Virus record (IMG/VR): IMGVR_UViG_3300043219_000087 | Span: 1 to 51,010 of that record | Reading direction: 5' to 3' (one strand) | Source of the DNA: a virus | Length of the DNA stretch: 51,010 nt | In this document: piece by piece, positions 46,276 to 51,010 of the stretch | How the letters are laid out: each line of letters opens with the position of its first letter | Numbering within the stretch: the stretch's first letter is position 1 | Position numbers and translations under genes: made by a program | Notes under the pieces: generated by a model | Databases searched by the model: none | What the model was told of the DNA's origin: nothing | The model's input: only the letters and a program-made list of their open reading frames with translations

Positions 46276-46533
46276 TTATTTGCTCCGATGTGGTTTGTGT
46301 ATGGTCTCATTGCAGCGTCTTTGGTCTTTGCAATCAAGACAACTTACACTACAATTCCAGGGAGCGGGAAGCTCGTCCTCCAAACCATACTCACTTTGGA
46401 TTTCAACATCTGGCTCAACGTCAGGAATTATATCCTTGCCATGAGTTTCACCGGCTTCAAACCCATCCTTCGGGATTAGATTCCCATGACTATCTTTGTC
46501 AAACTTGTTTTTATCAAAATCAATATCATTCAC
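46276..46533 (-). CDS. acidic zinc-associated protein, GTG start (85 aa)
   Basis: The first codon is GTG, behind TTTTGGAGAAATAAA, so the frame starts MNDIDFDKNKFDKD rather than at the upstream ATG. The product is acidic (PDVEPDVEIQSEYGLEDELP) and ends with WNCSVSCLDCKDQRRC, a four-cysteine cluster that may bind a metal. The start overlaps the preceding stop (GTGA). Function unknown. Confidence 0.6.
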   Translation of the reverse strand: MNDIDFDKNKFDKDSHGNLIPKDGFEAGETHGKDIIPDVEPDVEIQSEYGLEDELPAPWNCSVSCLDCKDQRRCNETIHKPHRSK

Positions 46534-46925
46534 TTTATTTCTCCAAAATATGTTAATGCCGTATGTATTCGCCATTCTGATTCACCAAGAATTTTTAGAG
46601 AATCGCTGCTTGATAGTTGAGCAGGCCAGCCATCATTCCGTTGGCCTTTTGTTAACAATGGGACTTTACATGTTTTGTTCAAAAACGGGTGGTTAAGAAT
46701 ATTGGCGAACAATAACGCGGTTTTAAGCCCACGAGCAAAACTCCATCCAATTTTTAGCCCACCTATTCCAGTTTTATAATTCCACCATTCAATCTGTTTA
46801 ATAGTCTTAATGGCAAAACTATAAAGCTTTTTGGTTTTTAGAAAACAAATATAGCATAGTGGATATATTCCTGATTCTTGTAAAGCCCATCGCATCTGAC
46901 ATTTTTTACACAAACAGGCTTTCAT
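46530..46925 (-). CDS. zinc-knuckle protein (131 aa)
   Basis: MKACLCKKCQMRW and LCYIC form a first-30-residue zinc knuckle. The rest is helical and aromatic (IEWWNYKTGIGGLKIGWSF) with a polar C-terminal part. The product is larger than its neighbours. It starts directly after the next gene upstream (TAATG overlap). Function unknown. Confidence 0.6.
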   Translation of the reverse strand: MKACLCKKCQMRWALQESGIYPLCYICFLKTKKLYSFAIKTIKQIEWWNYKTGIGGLKIGWSFARGLKTALLFANILNHPFLNKTCKVPLLTKGQRNDGWPAQLSSSDSLKILGESEWRIHTALTYFGEIK

Positions 46926-47182
46926 TATAAAACCTCCACTTTCTGTTTAGTCATCAACACTGATTCCTGCTTATTGTAGCCTTTTATTTTCAGGGCTATT
47001 AGCTGCAAATAGTGTTCGGCTGCTGGATTATCTGTGATGATTTCAAACACTATAGATTTTTCACCTACACCATCATAACACCCATTTGTATCATACAATG
47101 TGTAGTTTGGAAAGTTTTCAAAAATAATACATCGCATCCATTCAACATTTATTCGTTCTGTGTAAATTCGATATATGTTCAT
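46925..47182 (-). CDS. hypothetical protein (85 aa)
   Basis: The start at 47182 follows ATTGGAGGATGAA. The protein alternates strands and helices (NIYRIYTERINVEWMRCIIFE ... EKSIVFEIITDNPAAEHYLQLIALKIKGYN) in a ferredoxin-like pattern. Its role is unknown. The stop overlaps the next gene start. Confidence 0.6.
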   Translation of the reverse strand: MNIYRIYTERINVEWMRCIIFENFPNYTLYDTNGCYDGVGEKSIVFEIITDNPAAEHYLQLIALKIKGYNKQESVLMTKQKVEVL

Positions 47183-47195
47183 TTCATCCTCCAAT

Positions 47196-47459
47196 TTATA
47201 TTTTCTCAAATACTCCAACATGTGCTTGAAATTGTCCTACTTCTGTCACGCCATAGAAAAGGCCAACTTTCATTTTCTCAAGAAATTGACCTATTGTTAA
47301 CGCCATTTCTCCACGTTGACCACAACCGGAGCTATCGACAAACAAGCTATCAATTTCACGGTAGCCTTTTATCGGCTTATCGCCAACAAAAGGAATTTTT
47401 GGTAAACTTTCCATGTCCATGCCGTCTACTTCTGCTATCATTGGCTTTTGTTTTTTCAT
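47196..47459 (-). CDS. hypothetical protein (87 aa)
   Basis: The start at 47459 follows AATATTTTGGAGAATTGAAA, the genome's recurrent ribosome box. MKKQKPMIAEVDGMDMESLPK leads into FVGDKPIKGYREIDSLFVDSSGCGQRGEM and a final FLEKMKVGLFYGVTEVGQFQ stretch. Strand-rich and small; no family recognised. A 122-base gap separates it from the next gene upstream (47582); I see no gene or clear promoter in it. Confidence 0.6.
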   Translation of the reverse strand: MKKQKPMIAEVDGMDMESLPKIPFVGDKPIKGYREIDSLFVDSSGCGQRGEMALTIGQFLEKMKVGLFYGVTEVGQFQAHVGVFEKI

Positions 47460-47581
47460 TTTCAATTCTCCAAAATATTTGTCAACTCTATCAAGACGGG
47501 AATCCGACTGACTACGTTCTGCTATTCCGGTCATTCCCTATACCGGCAGGTTGGATTAAAGCACCATTCTACATCATATGA

Positions 47582-47911
47582 TTACAGTAACATCGGTTGT
47601 TTCTTTGCTGCTTTGGCTTTTGGGTCATTCAGGTTGTTTAGAGACTTTTGTAATTGCTCTAACAGTTTTGTTTCGATGACATTCACCTGTTCGTCAGTGT
47701 GTTCATAACCATCGCCGACACAATTCCCAAGTAATTCGATTGCATAGATGGCCCGATGCAGCCTTGCGTTTGCGACACGCTTGAAATGGTTTATAGCTGT
47801 TTCTGTTTTGGTTGTTGCTTTGGTTTTTGTTTCTGTTGCCATAGTTTTATTTCCTTTTAATGAATTAATATAATCACTTGTTTTTTGGCCGACGATATTT
47901 TTTACGTTCAT
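47582..47911 (-). CDS. helical protein with lysine/threonine linker (109 aa)
   Basis: The ATG at 47911 follows ACGGAGATTGTAAT; a second in-frame ATG (MATETKTK) has its own AAGGAAATAAAACT site, so a shorter form may also be made. The middle is helical (INHFKRVANARLHRAIYAIELLGNC), and an acidic stretch precedes a final helix (VIETKLLEQLQKSLNNL). Function unknown. Confidence 0.6.
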   Translation of the reverse strand: MNVKNIVGQKTSDYINSLKGNKTMATETKTKATTKTETAINHFKRVANARLHRAIYAIELLGNCVGDGYEHTDEQVNVIETKLLEQLQKSLNNLNDPKAKAAKKQPMLL

Positions 47912-48093
47912 ATTACAATCTCCGTTTTGGTTTTAACACGATGGTAATGCCCACAACTACCGCAACACACTACCAGCATTTCCTTTGCTTTATAATAGCC
48001 GATTTGCCCGTTGTATAGTATATTGTGGTTAACATCATTTGAACCTGCATAACTACCTAAACTTTCATATTGTTTTTTGGTTAACTTTTTCAT
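47908..48093 (-). CDS. hypothetical protein with CCGSCGHYH (61 aa)
   Basis: MKKLTKKQYESLGSYAGSND begins the protein. It ends in VVCCGSCGHYHRVKTKTEIVI, where the Cys/His cluster may hold a metal. The start follows AAGGGCTAAATT. It overlaps the next gene start by four bases. Function unknown. Confidence 0.6.
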   Translation of the reverse strand: MKKLTKKQYESLGSYAGSNDVNHNILYNGQIGYYKAKEMLVVCCGSCGHYHRVKTKTEIVI

Positions 48094-48096
48094 AAT

Positions 48097-48255
48097 TTAG
48101 CCCTTATTAAATTTATTTTTAATACCGAACAGCTTAAACAATTTCGGCATTATATCTGTTGTGAAGTAAAACCCAGCTTTATAGTGACAGTAGGAATCAT
48201 AAATTAGCATTGTACTGCTTACTAAGATTAGAACACTCAATATTATTATTTTCAT
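48097..48255 (-). CDS. small one-span membrane protein (52 aa)
   Basis: MKIIILSVLILVSSTMLIYDS is an N-terminal membrane span or signal, followed by a basic, aromatic tail (HYKAGFYFTTDIMPKLFKLFG). The start is a little distant from AAGGTG. It may act on the host envelope. Function unknown. Confidence 0.5.
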   Translation of the reverse strand: MKIIILSVLILVSSTMLIYDSYCHYKAGFYFTTDIMPKLFKLFGIKNKFNKG

Positions 48256-48264
48256 CAGCACATT

Positions 48265-48417
48265 TCACCTTAAATTTAATAGCAATTCCGGTTTATTCCG
48301 CAACAAAGAATATAATTCAGGGTGTTCGATTCTCTTGTGCGTGTTTATGCTCTTTAGGTTTATTTGTTTGCTGTTGCGGACACGTCGTCTCTTTTTTGTG
48401 GGTTTTATCATCCTCAT
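48265..48417 (-). CDS. very basic small protein (50 aa)
   Basis: MRMIKPTKKRRRVRNSKQINL is arginine/lysine-rich, with a helical end (ELYSLLRNKPELLLNL). The start follows AAGGTGAAAAT. Likely to bind nucleic acid by charge alone. Function unknown. Confidence 0.5.
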   Translation of the reverse strand: MRMIKPTKKRRRVRNSKQINLKSINTHKRIEHPELYSLLRNKPELLLNLR

Positions 48418-48436
48418 ATTTTCACCTTAACCTGTT

Positions 48437-48601
48437 TTAATCAATATAACAAAGAAACAACTTGTCCGACACTGTTTTGTATTTAACAACAACGCCGAAC
48501 CGCCTGTCATCTCTAATTATAACTTGTTTAATAATTCCATTCCTAAACTTGTCACCTACCCCAACAGGGCTTTTAAGTTTATAGTGTTTGGTCATTTGCA
48601 T
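48437..48601 (-). CDS. small beta protein (54 aa)
   Basis: MQMTKHYKLKSPVGVGDKFRNG begins a strand-loop pattern continuing GIIKQVIIRDDRRFGVVVKYKTV. This resembles a small SH3-like or KOW barrel. The start follows TTGGAGTAAATAAA. Function unknown. Confidence 0.55.
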   Translation of the reverse strand: MQMTKHYKLKSPVGVGDKFRNGIIKQVIIRDDRRFGVVVKYKTVSDKLFLCYID

Positions 48602-48619
48602 TTTATTTACTCCAATTTA

Positions 48620-48856
48620 TTATCCTATTTGTCTATGTTTCTTGCCGGACGGCACTGCAAACCCATCAAGCATATATGTAAAGTTTATTCTTGGGGCTTT
48701 CAATGCAAGCTTGTTATGTTTGATAATTGCTATGCCTTGCGTTTCGGCCAATTTTTCATCAACACTAAAAAGCGTTATGCTCTTTGTATCTTGTTTTATA
48801 CGATTTGCCAATGCAAGTTTACGCTTTGCGTTGTTAGACTTTTTGCGTCTTAACAT
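48620..48856 (-). CDS. basic helical protein (78 aa)
   Basis: The start at 48856 follows AATATTTTGGAGAAACAAA. MLRRKKSNNAKRKLALANRIK is strongly basic; the second half includes LAETQGIAIIKHNKLALKAPRINFTYMLDG, a beta pattern. It is the first gene after the promoter at 48922-48949, so it would be among the earliest expressed from that start. Confidence 0.6.
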   Translation of the reverse strand: MLRRKKSNNAKRKLALANRIKQDTKSITLFSVDEKLAETQGIAIIKHNKLALKAPRINFTYMLDGFAVPSGKKHRQIG

Positions 48857-48921
48857 TTTGTTTCTCCAAAATATTTGTTCGGTCAACATTCCATTGTCGA
48901 CGTCTAATTGTCTCTATATAA

Positions 48922-48949
48922 AGTATAACACATATTTTTAAGAATGCAA
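48922..48949 (-). promoter_or_regulatory. sigma70-like promoter (TTGCAT-N16-TATACT)
   Basis: On the minus strand the -35 is TTGCAT (48944-48949) and the -10 is TATACT (48922-48927), 16 bases apart. The upstream box AAGATTTTACTTGCATT is shared with the promoter at 50207-50235. Both discriminator regions start with TATATAG. It would fire into the gene at 48856 and onward. Confidence 0.75.
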
Positions 48950-48963
48950 GTAAAATCTTTTAT

Positions 48964-49116
48964 TTATTTTCTTTTAGGCTTAAAGCATGTGTCACAACGA
49001 TATTTATTTTTTCTTTGTTTGCCATTTATAAGCAATGTTTTACATTCAACACAAAATTCTTGTGTCGGTTTTCGATTTTTAATGTAAAGTAGCGTACCAT
49101 TTATATTATATATCAT
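48964..49116 (-). CDS. mini zinc-ribbon protein (50 aa)
   Basis: MIYNINGTLLYIKNRKPTQEF leads to CVECKTLLINGKQRKNKYRCDTC, a full two-pair zinc ribbon, and a basic end. The start follows AAGGATAAAGAACT. Its stop lies just upstream of the promoter at 48922. Function unknown. Confidence 0.6.
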   Translation of the reverse strand: MIYNINGTLLYIKNRKPTQEFCVECKTLLINGKQRKNKYRCDTCFKPKRK

Positions 49117-49286
49117 AGTTCTTTATCCTTATGCAATTTGTCAACAGCAAAAAGCTTGTTAAATGCATTGATGCTATAACTACCTGTCTGAAGTTTTACG
49201 CGTTTGTCTCTTTGCTTGTTCCCTATTCTTGACAATGCTTCAGCTTCTGCCAATGCATCTGCTTCGATTTGTTCTTTATATGTCAT
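49113..49286 (-). CDS. hypothetical helical protein (57 aa)
   Basis: MTYKEQIEADALAEAEALSRI opens a long charged helix, then a basic stretch (KQRDKRVKLQTGSYSINAF). The start follows AAGGAATACCACAA, and the stop overlaps the zinc-ribbon gene start (ATGA). Function unknown. Confidence 0.55.
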   Translation of the reverse strand: MTYKEQIEADALAEAEALSRIGNKQRDKRVKLQTGSYSINAFNKLFAVDKLHKDKEL

Positions 49287-49298
49287 TTGTGGTATTCC

Positions 49299-49496
49299 TT
49301 ATAATATTTCGTCTCTAATATATTCATAAAGCATAGTAGTACAAACATTGACCGGATTATTTGCTTTCCAGTTGTTCGCACAAATATCATCTACTATCCG
49401 CGTATCAAAATCTACATGTCTACATATAACATCCTCATTAAATCCTTTTGCCCATAATTCTGTTAAGGCTTTGCTTCGATATTTTGTAAAACACAT
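49299..49496 (-). CDS. small protein with HTH-like pattern (65 aa)
   Basis: MCFTKYRSKALTELWAKGFNE is followed by HVDFDTRIVDDICANNWKANNP and a helical end. The order could form a helix-turn-helix, although no residues prove it. Site GTAAGGAGCAGATAAA. An early regulator is possible. Confidence 0.5.
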   Translation of the reverse strand: MCFTKYRSKALTELWAKGFNEDVICRHVDFDTRIVDDICANNWKANNPVNVCTTMLYEYIRDEIL

Positions 49497-49508
49497 TTTA
49501 TCTGCTCC

Positions 49509-49643
49509 TTACATTAGATTTAGTATAATCAACGTTGGACACTGTTCGTCCCGCCCAGAATTGCAAGGCATCATATCGCCCAATAATTCTTTACAATTCC
49601 TGCAAATCTCATCTATCATTTTTTCTTCTGTTTCTATGTCCAT
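49509..49643 (-). CDS. small cysteine-rich protein (44 aa)
   Basis: MDIETEEKMIDEICRNCKELL has a CxxC pair, then PCNSGRDEQC supplies two more cysteines, so a metal site is possible. It ends in a short hydrophobic stretch (TLIILNLM). The start follows AAAGGAGCAAATAAA. Function unknown. Confidence 0.5.
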   Translation of the reverse strand: MDIETEEKMIDEICRNCKELLGDMMPCNSGRDEQCPTLIILNLM

Positions 49644-49676
49644 TTTATTTGCTCCTTTTCTAATTAAGGACTACTC

Positions 49677-49853
49677 TTAGTTAATTATTTCAAAATTAAC
49701 ATCACAAATAACGCCAGCAGCACCTACATAAAGTACAATAGTTTCATCATCGTATAATGTGCGAACATAATCTATTGCTTCATCATTAGTTACGATACCA
49801 TCAGGCACTTCGATTACTTTTTGTGTAGTTTCTGTTATTTGTACTCTTTTCAT
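49677..49853 (-). CDS. small beta-alpha protein (58 aa)
   Basis: The start at 49853 follows ATTGGAGAATAAA. MKRVQITETTQKVIEVPDGIV and IVLYVGAAGVICDVNFEI give a strand-helix-strand order (helix TNDEAIDYVRTLY). It is the first gene after the promoter at 49940-49968. Function unknown. Confidence 0.6.
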   Translation of the reverse strand: MKRVQITETTQKVIEVPDGIVTNDEAIDYVRTLYDDETIVLYVGAAGVICDVNFEIIN

Positions 49854-49939
49854 TTTATTCTCCAATTCATTTATAGTAGTGCGATATATGCAAATAGTGT
49901 TAACCATAGTATTATTTTGTAGTCTTTCATATAACCACC

Positions 49940-49968
49940 ATTGTACCATAAATCTATTTACTTGTCAA
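49940..49968 (-). promoter_or_regulatory. consensus sigma70 promoter (TTGACA-N17-TACAAT)
   Basis: On the minus strand the -35 is TTGACA (49963-49968) and the -10 is TACAAT (49940-49945), with the ideal 17-base spacer. An A-run lies just upstream of the -35, as in strong UP-like elements. It drives the gene at 49853 and those downstream. This is the best-matching promoter in the window. Confidence 0.85.
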
Positions 49969-50168
49969 GTGTTTTTTTTTTCAAATAAAAGGTTGTTTCT
50001 CTTTGCAGCCAAAAACCCATTTAATTCTTGTATCAACGCTGATTCTGTTTGCTGTAGTGCCTTGATTTGTTTTCGGATTTGTTTTAACTCGTGTTTAGTA
50101 TCACAAGCTTTGTTATGATAGTAAGTGGATGATGTACCTTCTGGTGGTGTTATTGACGATTTTTCCAT
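49965..50168 (-). CDS. coiled-coil protein (67 aa)
   Basis: The start at 50168 is best spaced behind TTGGAGATATGAAG. The product (MEKSSITPPEGTSS...) has a long charged coiled coil (TKHELKQIRKQIKALQQTESALIQEL) and a basic end. It lies between two promoters and may dimerise through the coil. Function unknown. Confidence 0.6.
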   Translation of the reverse strand: MEKSSITPPEGTSSTYYHNKACDTKHELKQIRKQIKALQQTESALIQELNGFLAAKRNNLLFEKKNT

Positions 50169-50206
50169 CTTCATATCTCCAATATAGTTTCTCATTGACT
50201 ATATAT

Positions 50207-50235
50207 AGTCTAACACACAAACAACAACAATGCAA
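50207..50235 (-). promoter_or_regulatory. sigma70-like promoter (TTGCAT-N17-TAGACT)
   Basis: On the minus strand TTGCAT (50230-50235) and TAGACT (50207-50212) are 17 bases apart. The same AAGATTTTACTTGCATT box precedes the promoter at 48922. It lies 39 bases upstream of the start at 50168. The -10 has one non-consensus G but keeps T1, A2 and T6. Confidence 0.7.
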
Positions 50236-50287
50236 GTAAAATCTTTGGAATTATCAAGTATTTATGAATATTCTCATTTACTGTTCT

Positions 50288-50311
50288 GGTTGTAATGATT
50301 GTAGTGGTTAT
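50288..50311. repeat. GTTGTAACGATT-family repeat
   Basis: GGTTGTAATGATTGTAGTGG lies at the end of the first early gene, between two early promoters. It belongs to the hub repeat family and shows that the repeats extend into the promoter region. Confidence 0.7.
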
Positions 50312-50481
50312 TCTTTGTTGTGAATGTCAATCCACTCTTCTGGTGTAATATCATCCATTGGTTCTTGCATTAGTTGCTGTCGTTGGCATTTAAGGCAAAA
50401 GAATCGTCCATGTGCTTTGCTGATAGGTGTTCGGTGAATATGACATATTAGCACGCCATTTTCATATTCTGTGTTATACAT
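50308..50481 (-). CDS. zinc-ribbon protein, first early gene (57 aa)
   Basis: MYNTEYENGVLICHIHRTPIS is followed by HGRFFCLKCQRQQ: one Cys-x-His and one CxxC pair, a probable zinc ribbon. The end is acidic (DDITPEEWIDIHNKE). The start follows ATTGGAGTAAGACC, 42 bases downstream of the promoter at 50523. As the first early gene it may be a host-takeover factor. Confidence 0.6.
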   Translation of the reverse strand: MYNTEYENGVLICHIHRTPISKAHGRFFCLKCQRQQLMQEPMDDITPEEWIDIHNKE

Positions 50482-50522
50482 GGTCTTACTCCAATTTAGT
50501 AGCAGAATTACTACCTATACAA

Positions 50523-50551
50523 ATTATACACTATATTGATACGCAATGCAA
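50523..50551 (-). promoter_or_regulatory. sigma70 promoter (TTGCAT-N17-TATAAT), first early promoter
   Basis: On the minus strand the -35 TTGCAT (50546-50551) and perfect -10 TATAAT (50523-50528) are separated by 17 bases. It lies at the edge of the hub and faces the first small early gene at 50481. A repeat of the GTTGTAACGATT family lies about 65 bases upstream. Confidence 0.85.
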
Positions 50552-50613
50552 ATACAATCTTATGATTATTCGATATTTTCTAAGTTTCTCAACAATTTAT
50601 CCAGCATTATTCT

Positions 50614-50637
50614 GGTTGTATCAATTATAACGATTGT
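50614..50637. repeat. GTTGTAACGATT-family repeat upstream of the first early promoter
   Basis: GGTTGTATCAATTATAACGA followed by TTGT is a diverged copy of the hub repeat. Its location just upstream of the 50523-50551 promoter fits a regulatory binding site. Confidence 0.6.
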
Positions 50638-50883
50638 ATAAGGTGACATTTGTGTTTGTCCCTATATTGTGACATTTGAGTATAAAGCTTGTAAGTGCCA
50701 TACAATAGCTTTCAACGAATTCGGACGTGGCGTTATTAGGCTTGTAATGGGTGTTGCCAGATAAATTTGCATAGTTGTAGGATAATACCAGTAAAATTCG
50801 GCTAAATAATGCTTGTTTTGTATGATTCAAGCTTGTTATCCATGATATTATACTCATTGCCAGATAAACGGATAAATTTAACT

Positions 50884-51010
50884 TACTTTACTCTATGTAC
50901 TATCTATGTTACTACTATTACACTACTATGTTATTACTACTTCCATGTACTGTTATGCTACGCTTATTGCTCCAGATAGTAGGGAGTAAGTAAGGTAGTA
51001 TATTATCTGT
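50884..51010. repeat. 127-bp terminal direct repeat, right copy
   Basis: Identical to 1-127. Together the two copies close the circle, leaving 50,883 unique bases, or mark short direct terminal repeats of a linear virion genome. Confidence 0.97.

Larger units (their letters stand above)
50482..51010. other. gene-free hub, left part
   Basis: I see no gene in this stretch. It holds the first minus-strand promoter, a GTTGTAACGATT-family repeat, two TTGCCAGATAAA words (50754-50765 and 50857-50868), two GTGACATTTG words (50643-50652 and 50669-50678) and the right terminal repeat. On the circle it continues into position 128 and onward. Confidence 0.65.

Overview
This window looks like a complete circular assembly of a tailed bacteriophage genome. 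Its first 127 bases recur exactly as its last 127, leaving about 50.9 kb of unique sequence. It has a terminase, a portal, a scaffold-like protein, a capsid protein and tail proteins, but no tape-measure, tail-sheath or major tail-tube gene. A large protein with hydrophobic stretches follows the fibre gene, as internal ejection proteins do. This set fits a podovirus-like virion. I see no integrase, repressor or partition gene, so a strictly lytic lifestyle is the simplest reading. Strong GGAGG-type ribosome sites and sigma70-like promoters point to a bacterial host, but the sequence does not identify it.

Layout. A regulatory hub of about 1.6 kb spans the circle junction (50,482 to the end, then 1 to 1,200). 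It has no convincing gene. It holds a family of GTTGTAACGATT-type repeats in both orientations, a palindrome and other short repeats. From the hub the plus strand runs right as the packaging and virion operon: a tRNA-His, small proteins, a GroES-like co-chaperonin, a signal-anchored trypsin-like serine protease (1.2-4.3 kb), terminase, portal, two tiny membrane peptides and a NinG-like nuclease (4.3-9.5 kb), then scaffold, capsid, two related lectin-fold virion proteins, adaptor, nozzle, fibre and internal virion proteins (10.4-29.7 kb). G+C-rich hairpins separate several of the most abundant virion genes.

From the other side of the hub the minus strand runs left. Four sigma70-like promoters (48.9-50.6 kb) open a dense block of more than 30 small, mostly unknown genes (43.6-50.5 kb), many with zinc-ribbon cysteine pairs and overlapping stop-start codons. 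The replication and nucleotide module follows: a dATP/dGTP diphosphohydrolase-like protein, a HAD deoxynucleotidase, a metallophosphoesterase, a family A DNA polymerase with proofreading motifs, a Cas4/RecB-type nuclease, a Sak4/RecA-like ATPase, a lysine/alanine-rich accessory protein and a TOPRIM-SF3 primase-helicase. The two transcription units converge and overlap slightly near 29.7 kb.

Inferred workflow: early minus-strand transcription makes host-interaction microproteins and then the replication machinery. Late plus-strand transcription makes the folding helper, the packaging motor and the virion. The lysis genes could not be recognised; only membrane-protein candidates are listed. Many functions rest on motif reading alone and are graded accordingly.
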